13,400 nucleotides of DNA from the NCBI GenBank assembly GCA_023434265.1, contig JAEYTA010000049.1, positions 1-13,400 of the forward strand, read 5' to 3'. The notes under the pieces are model-generated. The model made no database searches. It had not been told where the DNA came from and saw only the letters and a program-made list of their open reading frames with translations. The position numbers and the translations under genes are program-made. Position 1 is the stretch's first letter. Every line of letters starts with the position of its first letter. Positions 5,714 to 13,109 of the stretch are shown one piece after another. Source of the DNA: Pseudomonadota bacterium (GTDB lineage Bacteria; Pseudomonadota; Alphaproteobacteria; Caulobacterales; Caulobacteraceae).

Positions 5714-8428
5714 TCAAAGCGAGCTCAACCTCCCAAGCGCCGCCTGCAGCTTCGCCTTGCCGGCCTCGGCCTCGGCGAGTTTCGCGCGCTGCTCCTCGAC
5801 CACCTCGGGGGCGGCGCGGGCGACGAAGTTGGGGTTGCCCAGCTTCTTGTTGACGTGGCCGATGTCGCTGTCGAAGGCGACGATCTCCTTCTCCAGCCGG
5901 GCCCGCTCGGCGGCGAGGTCGATGATCCCGGCCAGCGACAGGGCGGCGGTGGCGCCGCCGCTGACGAAGGTCACCGCCCCGGCCGGCGCGGCCTCGGCGC
6001 TGTCGAGACTCGAGACCCGGCCCAGCGTCAGGATCAGGGCGCGATGGCGGTCCATCCGTGCGGCCGTGGCGGCGTCCGGCGCGACGAAGGCCAGCGGCGG
6101 CTTGGCCGACGGCGGCACGTTCATCTCGGCGCGGAGCTGGCGGATCTCGGTGACGAGGTCGACGAGCCAGCCGATCTCGGCCTCGGCGGCGGCGTCGACG
6201 AAGGCGTCCGGCAACTGCGGCCAGGCCGCGCCGATCAGCATCGCCTCGTCCCGAGGCGCGCCGTCGCCGGCGGTCTGGGCCCACAGCTCCTCGGTGATGA
6301 AGGGCATGACCGGGTGCATCAGCTTCAGGGTCTGGTCGAGGAGCCAGGCGGTCATCGCCCGCGTCTCGGCCTTCGCCGCCTCGTCGGCGCCGTTGAACAC
6401 CGGCTTGGCCAGTTCGAGATACCAGTCGCAGAACACGTTCCAGACGAAGCGGTAGAGGGCCGAGGCGGCGTCGTCGAAGCGCCCGCCCTCCAGCGCCGCG
6501 GACACCTGACGTTCGGCCTTCGTCAGTTCGCCGCGGATCCAGCGGTTTATGGTCTGCTCGACATTGGCGGGATCGAAGCCCCCGACGCGCACCGCCTCGT
6601 TCATCTGGGCGAAGCGGGCGGCGTTCCACAGCTTGGTGCCGAAGTTACGATAGCCTTCAATGCGTTGCTTAGACAACTTGATGTCGCGCGTTCCTGACAG
6701 GATGGCCATGGTGAAGCGCAGCGGATCGGCGCCCAGCTCGTCGATGATGCCGAGCGGGTCGATGACGTTGCCCTTCGACTTCGACATCTTCTGGCCCTTC
6801 TCGTCGCGGACCAGGCCGTTGATGATCACGCGCCGGAACGGCACTTCATCCATGAAGTGAAGTCCCAGCATCATCATCCGGGCGACCCAGAAGAAGATGA
6901 TGTCGGCGGCCGTCACCAGATCGGACGTTGGATAGAAGCGGGCAAGGTCCTCGGTCTTCTCCGGCCAGCCCATGGTCGAGAACGGCCACAGGGCCGAACT
7001 GAACCAGGTGTCGAGCACGTCCTCGTCCTGGCGCAGCGGGCGATCGCCGGCCTGGGCGCGAACCTCGTCCTCGGTTTCGCCGACGTAGATGTTGCCCTCG
7101 TCGTCGTACCAGGCCGGGATGCGGTGGCCCCACCACAGCTGGCGGGAGATGCACCACGGCTCGATGTTGCGCAGCCATTCGAAGTAGATCTTCTCGTAGC
7201 TCTTCGGCTCGAAGACGGTGTCGCCCTGCTCCACCGCCTTGATCGCCGGTTGGGCCAGGGTGTGGGCGTCGACGTACCACTGGTCCGTCAGCCAGGGCTC
7301 GATGACCACGCCCGAGCGGTCGCCGTGCGGGACGACGTGGCGGGTCTTCTCGATCGCCTTCAGCCAGCCTTCGGCCTCGGCGCGCGCGACGATGGCCTTG
7401 CGCGCCTCGAAGCGGTCCATGCCGCAGTATTCCGCCGGCACGTCAGGGGTGTCGGCATTGGTGATGCGGGCGAAGGCGTCGAGCACGTTGAGCGCCTCGA
7501 GCCCCGTGCGCTTGCCGACGCCGAAGTCGTTGAAGTCGTGCGCGGGGGTGATCTTCACCGCGCCCGAGCCCTTGGTCGGGTCGGCGTAGTCGTCGGCCAC
7601 GATGCGGATGCGGCGGCCGGTGATCGGGTGATCGATCCACTTGCCGACCAGGGCGGCGTAGCGTTCGTCCTCCGGATGCACGGCCACGCCGGTGTCGCCC
7701 AACATGGTCTCGGGCCGGGTGGTGGCGACGACGATGTAGTCGCGCGTCTCCCACTCCGTCGCCTTGCCGTCTTCGTCGAAGGCGACCGGGTGTTCGTAGG
7801 TCACGCCGTCGGCCAGCGGATAGGCGAAGTGCCAGTAGTGCCCGTCGACCTCGCGCTGCTCGACCTCGAGATCCGAGATGGCGGTCTGGAAGTGCGGGTC
7901 CCAGTTCACAAGCCGCTTGTCGCGATAGATCAGGCCTTCCCTGTAGAGCTGGACGAAGACCTTGCGCACGGCGACCTGCAGGGCCGGGTCGAGGGTGAAA
8001 CGCTCGCGGCTCCAGTCGCACGACGAGCCCAGCCGGCGCAGCTGGTTCTGGATCGAGCCGGCGCTGGTCGCCTTCCACTCCCAGACCTTCTCAACGAAGG
8101 CGTCGCGGCCCATGTCGCGGCGGCCGACATTGCCCTCGGCCGCCAGCTGGCGCTCGACCACCATCTGGGTGGCGATGCCGGCGTGGTCGGTGCCGGGCAG
8201 CCACAGCACCGCCTTGCCCTTCATCCGGTGATAGCGGGCGAGGATGTCCTGCAGGGTGTTGTTCAGCGCATGGCCGATGTGCAGCGAGCCAGTCACGTTC
8301 GGCGGCGGGATGACGATCGAATAGGCCTCGGCGGCGGTGTCCTGCCGCGGCGCGAACAGGCCGCTGGCCTCCCACCGGGCGTAAAGGCGCGGTTCGGCGG
8401 CTTTCGGATCGAAGGTCTTGTCGAGCAT
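5714..8428 (-). CDS. valS: Valyl-tRNA synthetase, 904 aa
   Basis: Class I synthetase charging tRNA-Val in the cytoplasm. Visible landmarks are [16 protein letters not shown] (HIGH at 50-53), [10 protein letters not shown] (79-88), the editing-domain motif [10 protein letters not shown] (236-245) in CP1, the [10 protein letters not shown] segment and [10 protein letters not shown] (KMSKS at 547-551). There follow an anticodon-binding helical domain ([22 protein letters not shown]) and the C-terminal coiled-coil arm typical of ValRS (about 840-900, [16 protein letters not shown]). Length and order match bacterial ValRS. The ATG at 8428 fits the family N-terminus, yet I see no clear Shine-Dalgarno before it. 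A terminator hairpin ends only 18 bp upstream, which leaves little room for a separate promoter. Confidence 0.98.
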   Translation of the reverse strand: MLDKTFDPKAAEPRLYARWEASGLFAPRQDTAAEAYSIVIPPPNVTGSLHIGHALNNTLQDILARYHRMKGKAVLWLPGTDHAGIATQMVVERQLAAEGNVGRRDMGRDAFVEKVWEWKATSAGSIQNQLRRLGSSCDWSRERFTLDPALQVAVRKVFVQLYREGLIYRDKRLVNWDPHFQTAISDLEVEQREVDGHYWHFAYPLADGVTYEHPVAFDEDGKATEWETRDYIVVATTRPETMLGDTGVAVHPEDERYAALVGKWIDHPITGRRIRIVADDYADPTKGSGAVKITPAHDFNDFGVGKRTGLEALNVLDAFARITNADTPDVPAEYCGMDRFEARKAIVARAEAEGWLKAIEKTRHVVPHGDRSGVVIEPWLTDQWYVDAHTLAQPAIKAVEQGDTVFEPKSYEKIYFEWLRNIEPWCISRQLWWGHRIPAWYDDEGNIYVGETEDEVRAQAGDRPLRQDEDVLDTWFSSALWPFSTMGWPEKTEDLARFYPTSDLVTAADIIFFWVARMMMLGLHFMDEVPFRRVIINGLVRDEKGQKMSKSKGNVIDPLGIIDELGADPLRFTMAILSGTRDIKLSKQRIEGYRNFGTKLWNAARFAQMNEAVRVGGFDPANVEQTINRWIRGELTKAERQVSAALEGGRFDDAASALYRFVWNVFCDWYLELAKPVFNGADEAAKAETRAMTAWLLDQTLKLMHPVMPFITEELWAQTAGDGAPRDEAMLIGAAWPQLPDAFVDAAAEAEIGWLVDLVTEIRQLRAEMNVPPSAKPPLAFVAPDAATAARMDRHRALILTLGRVSSLDSAEAAPAGAVTFVSGGATAALSLAGIIDLAAERARLEKEIVAFDSDIGHVNKKLGNPNFVARAAPEVVEEQRAKLAEAEAGKAKLQAALGRLSSL

Positions 8429-8446
8429 TGCGGGAGTCGTTTCGGC

Positions 8447-8479
8447 AAAAGGAAAGGGCGGCCCCGCCGGAGCCGCCCT
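8447..8479 (-). terminator. Terminator after popZ, just before valS
   Basis: On the minus strand AGGGCGGC (8479-8472) and GCCGCCCT (8462-8455) form an 8-bp GC-rich stem with a 9-nt loop, followed by TTTCCTTTT. This is a credible intrinsic terminator 37 bp after the popZ stop. It ends 18 bp before the valS ATG, so transcripts arriving from popZ must read through to express valS. A small GATCT/AGATC dyad (8485-8499) sits just before it. Attenuation of valS is possible but unproven. Confidence 0.7.
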
Positions 8480-8515
8480 GGGATGATCTAGAGAAGATCG
8501 GTGCGCAGGTGAAGG

Positions 8516-9148
8516 TCAGCCGGCCGAGCGGGCGATGCGTTCCACTTCCTTGCGTACCTCGCGCTCAACGATGCCGGGCAGGTTGGCGTCCAGCCATTCC
8601 TTGAGCATCGGGCGCAGCATCTCGGCGACCATGGCCTCGACGGTCGAGCCGCTGGCGAAGTTCAGGTCGGGGCCGCGCGACGCGGCGGCCGGCTCCGGCC
8701 GCTTGAAGCTGGCGGCGAGGCCGGCGAAGGCCGAGGCGGCGCTGGCCGCCGCGCTTTCGCCGACCAGCGAGTCATAGCCGCCCGCCGGCACCGACGGGTG
8801 TTCGGGCGTGGCCGCCTCGGCGGGCGGCTCGAAGAAGGATTCGCTGCGCGGGGCCTCGGCCGCCGGGAAAGGCTCGGGCTCGGAGGCCGAGACGTCGAGG
8901 TCGCCGATGGTCTCGGCCGCCGCCGCCTCGTAGGTGTCGGTCAGCTCCAGCACGTCCTCCTCGGAGGCGGCGGGCTCCTGCATCGACGGGGTCTCGTCCA
9001 TCATCGCCGGCGACGGTTCCTCGACGGGCTCGGGATCGGCCGGGGCGGCGGCGGCCGTCTCCGCCGGGGCGTCGTCCTCGGAGATGATCCGGCGGATCGA
9101 CGCCAGGATTTCCTCCATCGTCGGTTCCTGGGCGGTCTGGTCGGTCAT
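8516..9148 (-). CDS. popZ: PopZ-like polar organizing protein (DUF2497), 210 aa
   Basis: The N-terminus MTDQTAQEPTMEEILASIRR and the following IISEDD match the PopZ signature, a short helix (about 10-23) that docks client proteins. Next is a long acidic Pro/Ala/Glu-rich, probably disordered linker (about 27-150). The C-terminal 43 residues (168-210) are helical: STVEAMVAEMLRPMLKEWLD, NLPGIVEREVRKEVERIA. They correspond to the self-assembly region. In Caulobacter, PopZ forms a matrix at the cell pole that tethers the ParB-bound origin and recruits cell-cycle signalling proteins. Caulobacter PopZ is about 177 aa, so the linker here is longer. ATG 9148 is chosen by family start, with GGGGA upstream; an ATG 8 codons earlier is possible. 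The gene follows tolC by 143 bp, where only weak GC hairpins without T-runs are seen, and ends in the terminator before valS. Confidence 0.93.
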   Translation of the reverse strand: MTDQTAQEPTMEEILASIRRIISEDDAPAETAAAAPADPEPVEEPSPAMMDETPSMQEPAASEEDVLELTDTYEAAAAETIGDLDVSASEPEPFPAAEAPRSESFFEPPAEAATPEHPSVPAGGYDSLVGESAAASAASAFAGLAASFKRPEPAAASRGPDLNFASGSTVEAMVAEMLRPMLKEWLDANLPGIVEREVRKEVERIARSAG

Positions 9149-9291
9149 GGCGAATCCCCGGGACGCACGCATCCGCGCACGGTCTGATCGATCTGGCTGA
9201 CGAGAAGGGGCGGCCCCTCCCCGCAGCCTTGTCGTCGCATCTACGCCCCTCGGAATCAACGGGCGTTTTCGCCTCGCGGGCGAACCGCGGC

Positions 9292-10776
9292 TCAGTCGCG
9301 CGGCGCGGTCCGCACCACCTCGGACTTCAGCTGGGCGTCGATCGGCGCGTCGGCCTGATCGGCCGCCGGGGTCACCGGCGGGGCGGCGACGCGGTCGAGC
9401 GTCTCCAGCACACCGTCCCACGGCAGGGCCCCGCGGTTGCGCACCCGCTGGTAGTTGGCCGCCGGGTCGTAAACCTCCAGCGTCGGGTCGAGATCGGGCC
9501 CTTCCAGCCGACCCATGGCGGCCAGCAGATTGGCCTGGGCGACGTATTCGTTGCGCCGGGCGCTGGCCAGGGTGACCTCGGCGTTGCGCAGCTCCAGCTC
9601 CTGGTTGAGCACGTCCAGGGTGGTGCGCAGGCCGACCTGGGCCTCCTGGCGCACGCCCTCGGCGGCGACGGTGGCGGCGCGCACCGCCTCCTCCCCGGCT
9701 TCCAGCGTCGAGCGCGCCGAAATGGCCTGGGCGTAGGCCGAGCTGACCGCCTGCAGGGTGTTGCGGCGCTCGCCCTCGACATTGATCTGGGCGGCGTTGG
9801 CGCGCTCCAGCGCCGCGGCGACGCGCGAGGCGTTCAGCCCGCCGGTGAACAGCGGCACCGACAGGGTGGCCCCGGCGGTCAGGCGGGTGTTGTCGGCGAT
9901 GTCGCCGAAGCGGTCGAAGTCGTCGTTGGAGCCGCCGTAGCTGGCCTGGGCGCGCAGCGACGGCATGTATTCGGCCCTGGCCGCGGCGACGTTGGCCTCG
10001 GCGGCGCGAAGGGTGAAGGCGGCGGCGCGGATGCCCGGATTGTCGACCAAGGCCACGTCCAGGGCGCTGTCGAAGTCGGCGGGCACGCCCGGCAGCACCG
10101 GCATGGGGGCGAGGTCGCCCGGCGCCTGGCCGACCACGGCGGCGTAGACGGCGCGCGAGGTCGACAGCTGGGCCTGGGCGTTGGCCAGGTCGGCCTCGGA
10201 CTGGGCCAGGCGGGCCTCGGACTGGGCCACGTCGGTGCGGGTGATCTCGCCGACCTCGAAGCGGGCCGAGGCTTCCTCGAGCTGGCGTTGCAGCACGCCG
10301 AGATTGGCCTGGCGGATGCGCAGGATCTCCATGTCGCGAATCACGTCGGCGTAGGCCTGGATCACCGCCGCCAGCACCGACTGCTCGATCTCGCGCAGGT
10401 TCTCGCGGCCGGCGAGGATGTCGGCCTCGGCGGCGCTGATGCCGTGGCCGATGCGGCCGCCCGACCACAGCGTCTGCGACAGGCCGACGCTGGCCGAGGC
10501 GCTGTCGCTGTTCGGATCGCTGAACGGCGCCGGGTCGAAGGCCTGGGAATAGTCGCCACTGATCGTCACGTTCAGGGTGGGGCGCAGGCCGGCGCGGGCC
10601 TGGACGATCGACTCGTCCAGCGCGCGCTGGTTGGCGCGCTGGGCCAGCAGCGACGGATTGGTGCGGTAGGCCAGGGCGATCGCTTCCTGGAGCGTCTCGG
10701 CCCAAGCGGGGGCGCTCATGCCGCCGATCACGGCGATGACGGCGACCGAGGCGAGCGCGCGCGAACGTTTCAGCAT
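9292..10776 (-). CDS. tolC: TolC-family outer-membrane channel protein, 494 aa
   Basis: A signal peptide (1-26, APAWA|E) is followed directly by the typical TolC start ETLQEAIALAYRTNPSLLAQ. Two repeated outer-membrane-efflux (OEP) halves follow. Visible landmarks are LRPTLNVTISGDYSQ and LSQTLWSGGRIG in the first half, and YMPSLRAQASYGGS and LSVPLFTGGLNASRV in the second. Long Ala/Gln/Glu-rich helices include GEITRTDVAQSEARLAQSEA and VGLRTTLDVLNQELELRNAE. The last ~60 residues are a Pro/Ala/Asp-rich periplasmic tail. The trimer forms the outer-membrane exit duct for type I secretion and drug efflux; in Caulobacter the related RsaF proteins export the S-layer protein. ATG 10776 has AGGA 7-8 nt upstream and gives a clean signal peptide. 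No inner-membrane or adaptor partner gene is present. The 128-bp gap from the upstream methyltransferase-like gene holds an A-tract on the minus strand (10862-10868) that could belong to a promoter, but no clear -35/-10 is seen. Confidence 0.95.
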   Translation of the reverse strand: MLKRSRALASVAVIAVIGGMSAPAWAETLQEAIALAYRTNPSLLAQRANQRALDESIVQARAGLRPTLNVTISGDYSQAFDPAPFSDPNSDSASASVGLSQTLWSGGRIGHGISAAEADILAGRENLREIEQSVLAAVIQAYADVIRDMEILRIRQANLGVLQRQLEEASARFEVGEITRTDVAQSEARLAQSEADLANAQAQLSTSRAVYAAVVGQAPGDLAPMPVLPGVPADFDSALDVALVDNPGIRAAAFTLRAAEANVAAARAEYMPSLRAQASYGGSNDDFDRFGDIADNTRLTAGATLSVPLFTGGLNASRVAAALERANAAQINVEGERRNTLQAVSSAYAQAISARSTLEAGEEAVRAATVAAEGVRQEAQVGLRTTLDVLNQELELRNAEVTLASARRNEYVAQANLLAAMGRLEGPDLDPTLEVYDPAANYQRVRNRGALPWDGVLETLDRVAAPPVTPAADQADAPIDAQLKSEVVRTAPRD

Positions 10777-10904
10777 ATCGATTCCTGCCTGGCGCGTGGA
10801 TGCGCGCCCCTTCGTATCCCATACGCCAGATGCGGGAGGCATTACGCTTCCGCCAGTTAAGTTTTTTTCACGCGTCGGGGCGGCGGTTCCGTCCCCGCGG
10901 CGAT

Positions 10905-11534
10905 CTACAGGGCGAACGCCGGCGCCGGCGCCAGTTCGGCCAGCACCGGCGGCGCGGCGTCGAACAGCTCGCGCCGGGACACGCCCTGCTCGCCGCGCAC
11001 GTACAGCACCGCCTTGCCGGTCGGCCCGCTGCGCTCCACCACGGCCAGCCGGCCGCCGACCTTCAGCGCCGCCAGCCAGGCTTCCGGACGAACCGGTGTG
11101 GCCGCCTCCGAGACGATGACGTCCCAGCCCTCGCCGGCCGGCGCGGCCAGCGGCGCCACGACCGTCGCCACGCCCTCGTCCGCCAGCGCGGCGCCCGCCA
11201 CCTCGAACACGGCCGCGTCGGACTCCTGGGCGGTGACCTCCAGTCCCATGCGGGCCAGCACGGCGGCGGCGTAGGGGCCGGCGACGGCCAGCGCCCGCTC
11301 GCCCGGCCGGGCGGCCAGCGCCATCAGCAGCTTGGACACGTCGCGCGGCAGCATCAGCCGGCGACCGGCGGCGATCTCGGGCTCCAGCTCGGCATAGGCA
11401 GCGAAGGCGCGCTCGGCCGGCAGCAGGCGCTCGCGCGGCGTCTCGAGCAGCGCCGCCTGCAGGGCGCGGTCGGTGACGTCGTTCACCCGCACCTGGCTGT
11501 CGACCATCAGTTTGCGGGCCGCGGCGTAATCCAT
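10905..11534 (-). CDS. Protein-L-isoaspartate O-methyltransferase-like protein, degenerate, 209 aa
   Basis: The N-terminal half follows the PIMT (pcm) pattern: MVDSQVRVNDVTDRALQAAL (10-29), ETPRERLLPAERAFAAYAE (31-49), then RRLMLPRDVSKLLMAL. The C-terminal half has WDVIVSEA (137-144) and LKVGGRLAVVE (157-167), also in PIMT positions. Two hallmarks look lost. The glycine-rich SAM motif (usually like GTGSGYQAAVLA) reads AVAGPYAAAVLA (83-94), and the TISQP substrate motif is replaced by LMLPRD. Repair of isoaspartyl residues by SAM-dependent methylation is the family function, but this member may bind SAM poorly or have another role. ATG 11534 gives the family start, with AGGA 9 nt upstream and a good promoter further up. 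It precedes tolC on the same strand by 128 bp, suggesting linked expression. Confidence 0.8.
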   Translation of the reverse strand: MDYAAARKLMVDSQVRVNDVTDRALQAALLETPRERLLPAERAFAAYAELEPEIAAGRRLMLPRDVSKLLMALAARPGERALAVAGPYAAAVLARMGLEVTAQESDAAVFEVAGAALADEGVATVVAPLAAPAGEGWDVIVSEAATPVRPEAWLAALKVGGRLAVVERSGPTGKAVLYVRGEQGVSRRELFDAAPPVLAELAPAPAFAL

Positions 11535-11562
11535 GGGAACAGTCCTGCTGAAATCTGGCGCG

Positions 11563-11591
11563 CTTATAGGTCTGCGCGTTGCGGCGGACAA
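11563..11591 (-). promoter_or_regulatory. Promoter of the PIMT-like gene (and possibly tolC)
   Basis: On the minus strand TTGTCC (11591-11586) and TATAAG (11568-11563) are separated by exactly 17 bp. This fits a housekeeping sigma promoter. The predicted transcript would start near 11556, about 22 nt before the ATG at 11534. Confidence 0.55.
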
Positions 11592-11604
11592 TCCGATCTG
11601 ATAG
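11579..11604 (+). promoter_or_regulatory. Possible tRNA-Cys promoter
   Basis: TTGCGG (11579-11584) and TGATAG (11599-11604) are 14 bp apart, a short spacing that occurs in Caulobacter-type housekeeping promoters. The site lies about 40 bp upstream of the tRNA and overlaps the -35 of the divergent PIMT-like gene. Confidence 0.35.
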
Positions 11605-11646
11605 CGAACGCGCCTCGCGATGGCGCGGCCGTTCCGCACGGTCCAG

Positions 11647-11720
11647 GGCCTGATGGCGGAGTGGTTACGCAGCGGACTGCAAATCCGTGTACGCCGGTTC
11701 GATTCCGGCTCAGGCCTCCA
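11647..11720 (+). tRNA. trnC: tRNA-Cys (GCA)
   Basis: Full cloverleaf of 74 nt. Acceptor arms are GGCCTGA (11647-11653) and TCAGGCC (11710-11716). The D stem is GCG/CGC. The anticodon loop is CTGCAAA with GCA at 11679-11681. The T arm is GCCGG-TTCGATT-CCGGC (11693-11709). The discriminator base is U (11717), an identity element of tRNA-Cys, and CCA is encoded (11718-11720). It is divergent from the PIMT-like gene. No clear terminator follows. Confidence 0.97.
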
Positions 11721-11761
11721 TCGCGAGTTTTCCCCGCAAATCGGCCCGTCGGCCCGTCCGG

Positions 11762-11884
11762 TCAGGAGATCGGCGCGGTGATCCAGCCGACCGCGCCCGC
11801 GGCCCCGACCGCCGCCGTGACGAGGCCGATGGCCAGCGCGATGCGCGCGTTGCGATGAATGAAGTCGAAAATCCCGCCGAACAT
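11762..11884 (-). CDS. Small hydrophobic membrane protein, 40 aa
   Basis: ATG 11884 to TGA 11762 encodes a 40-residue protein beginning MFGGIFDFIHRNARIALAIG. One transmembrane helix follows (about residues 15-35, LAIGLVTAAVGAAGAVGWI) and the end is TAPIS. A good Shine-Dalgarno, GGGGAG, lies 7 nt upstream. Nearly all codons end in G or C, as in the real genes here. The RNxRIA segment before the helix is positively charged, which would place the N-terminus in the cytoplasm. It lies 88 bp after the stop of the SpoU-family gene on the same strand and ends 41 bp from the 3' end of the opposing tRNA-Cys. I recognise no family; function unknown. Small proteins like this are easily missed by automatic annotation. 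Confidence 0.6.
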   Translation of the reverse strand: MFGGIFDFIHRNARIALAIGLVTAAVGAAGAVGWITAPIS

Positions 11885-11972
11885 GGCTCACTCCCCCCGG
11901 ACGCCGGCACGACGCCACAAGCGGAGCGGTTCATCAAGGTATACGAAGGGTTAATCGCGAACTGGTGATCGT

Positions 11973-12776
11973 TTACGCCCGGCGCGCGAAATGATGCAGG
12001 GCGATGGCCCCGGCGGTTCCCACATTGAGCGAATCGAAGCCGCCCGACATGCGGATGCCGACCGGCGTGCAGCGCGCGATCACCTCCCGGGGCAGTCCCG
12101 GCCCTTCGGCCCCGAGGACCACGGCGATTCGCTCGCCGGCGGGAACCTGCTCCAGCGTCCGCTCCGCCGACGGCGTCATGGCCAGCACGACGAAGCCGGC
12201 CGCCTTCAGCGCCTCCACGGCCTCCACCGCCTCGAGGCCGACGGCCATGGGCGTGCGCAGCACGGCCCCGACCGAGACGCGGATGGCCTTGCGGTAGAAG
12301 GGGTCGCAGCAGTGACGATCCAGCAGCACGGCGTCGGCCCCGAAGGCGGCGGCGTTGCGGAAGATGCCGCCCATGTTGTCGTGATTGCCGATGCCGCAGG
12401 CCAGCACCGCCAGCGCGCGTTCGGGCAGGCGGGCCAGCCGTTCCGCCAGCGAGATCGCCGGCGGCTTCTCGCCCAGGGCCAGGATGCCGCGGTGCAGGTG
12501 GAAGCCGGCGATCCCGTCCAGCACCGCCTGCGGGGCCACATGGACCGGAACATCCGGCGGCAGGGCCTGCAGCGCATCGGCCAGCCCGGCCAGCCGGTTC
12601 TCGGCGAGCAGCACCGCGCGCGGCGGGCACAACGAGGCCGGCGAGGCCAGCACGCGCAGCACCACTTCGCCCTCCGCCACGAACAGCCTCTGCCGCCCGG
12701 TCAGGTCGCGCTCGCGGATATCGCGGAAGGCGGCCGTGCGCGGGTCGTCGGGGGCCTCGATGCGGATGATGTTCAC
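11973..12776 (-). CDS. SpoU/TrmH-family (SPOUT) RNA 2'-O-methyltransferase, 267 aa
   Basis: The N-terminal part has the substrate-binding-like segment GRQRLFVAEGEVVLRVL (27-43). The C-terminal SPOUT knot domain has all three SpoU motifs. Motif 1 is NMGGIFRNAAAFG (134-146, with R140 as the catalytic Arg), motif 2 is VVLGAEGPGL (219-228) and motif 3 is GGFDSLNVGTAGAIAL (245-260). Such enzymes methylate a ribose 2'-OH in tRNA or rRNA using SAM bound in a trefoil knot. The exact target is not clear, and TrmH, RlmB or TsnR-like roles are all possible. The start codon is GTG at 12776, and only a weak GGGAA precedes it. The gene is divergent from tRNA-Asn; the small membrane-protein ORF lies downstream on the same strand. 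Confidence 0.92.
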   Translation of the reverse strand: MNIIRIEAPDDPRTAAFRDIRERDLTGRQRLFVAEGEVVLRVLASPASLCPPRAVLLAENRLAGLADALQALPPDVPVHVAPQAVLDGIAGFHLHRGILALGEKPPAISLAERLARLPERALAVLACGIGNHDNMGGIFRNAAAFGADAVLLDRHCCDPFYRKAIRVSVGAVLRTPMAVGLEAVEAVEALKAAGFVVLAMTPSAERTLEQVPAGERIAVVLGAEGPGLPREVIARCTPVGIRMSGGFDSLNVGTAGAIALHHFARRA

Positions 12777-12792
12777 GTTCGGATATTTCCCG

Positions 12793-12822
12793 TTGCGCGA
12801 CGCTGACTCGCGCTGCTATAGC
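12793..12822 (+). promoter_or_regulatory. tRNA-Asn promoter
   Basis: TTGCGC (12793-12798) and GCTATAGC (12815-12822) are 16 bp apart. The latter matches the Caulobacter-type -10 GCTANAWC at seven of eight positions. The predicted start lies about 20 bp before the tRNA. The -10 is a perfect palindrome. Confidence 0.55.
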
Positions 12823-12841
12823 GCCCGCCTTCCCGAGCGAA
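12815..12841 (-). promoter_or_regulatory. Possible SpoU-gene promoter sharing the palindromic -10
   Basis: Reading the minus strand, TTCGCT (12841-12836) and TATAGC (12820-12815) are 15 bp apart. They would use the same GCTATAGC palindrome as the tRNA-Asn promoter in the opposite direction. The -35 match is weak. Confidence 0.3.
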
Positions 12842-12847
12842 ACCTGT

Positions 12848-12922
12848 TCCGCGGTAGCTCAGTGGTAGAGCAGCCGACTGTTAATCGGCTGGTCGTAGGT
12901 TCGAATCCTACCCGCGGAGCCA
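12848..12922 (+). tRNA. trnN: tRNA-Asn (GTT)
   Basis: Full cloverleaf of 75 nt. Acceptor arms are TCCGCGG (12848-12854) and CCGCGGA (12912-12918). The D arm is GCTC-AGTGGTA-GAGC. The anticodon stem-loop is GCCGA-CTGTTAA-TCGGC with anticodon GTT at 12880-12882. The T arm is GTAGG-TTCGAAT-CCTAC. G73 and an encoded CCA (12920-12922) complete it. It stands alone on the plus strand. The 187-bp stretch after it holds only the opposing terminator. Confidence 0.98.
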
Positions 12923-13004
12923 CTCGGCCTTCTCCCCTTTTCCAGAGTCGCCGTCCGCCCGCCGGGGCGCGTCCGGCCGCGTCCAGGTCGTGGCGCCGGG
13001 CAAG

Positions 13005-13030
13005 AAAAAAGCCCGACGCGGACGCCGGGC
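13005..13030 (-). terminator. Strong terminator of the right-edge gene
   Basis: On the minus strand GCCCGGCG (13030-13023) and CGTCGGGC (13018-13011) pair over 8 bp, with one G-T wobble, around a TCCG (UNCG-type) tetraloop. TTTTTT follows (13010-13005). It lies about 80 bp after the stop of the right-edge gene, so that mRNA has a short 3' UTR. It is opposed to tRNA-Asn. Confidence 0.88.
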
Positions 13031-13109
13031 TGGAAGTTCGGTGATGGTGGGTGTCCCCGAAGAAGGAAGACGCTCCCTCGTTGGGGTGAATTGGTTAACG
13101 GCCCGTAAA

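Noticed and set aside
6857..8491. A 544-codon plus-strand open frame opposite valS
   Set aside because: Antisense of valS; ValRS motifs on the minus strand are unmistakable.
8516..10822. A single 768-codon minus-strand open frame
   Set aside because: Only its last 210 codons are real (PopZ). The rest is a shadow frame under tolC, Arg/Gly-rich without domain motifs, while the tolC frame has clear homology and a signal peptide.
10777..10842. Longer TolC start adding 22 residues
   Set aside because: It would bury the signal peptide. ATG 10776 has AGGA at good spacing and an N-terminal signal sequence.
9229..10860. A 543-codon plus-strand open frame opposite tolC
   Set aside because: Antisense shadow of tolC with no coherent domain.
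10872..10897. Hairpin CGGGG/CCCCG after the PIMT-like gene as its terminator
   Set aside because: On the minus strand it is followed by an A-run (opposite T7 at 10862-10868), not a T-run, and the inner stem is imperfect.
11535..11918. Longer PIMT-like start running back through tRNA-Cys
   Set aside because: The frame would cross the antisense of a complete tRNA and the promoter; ATG 11534 matches the family N-terminus.
11647..12922. tRNA genes as integration (att) sites for a mobile element
   Set aside because: No direct repeat of either tRNA 3' end and no integrase gene is visible in the window.
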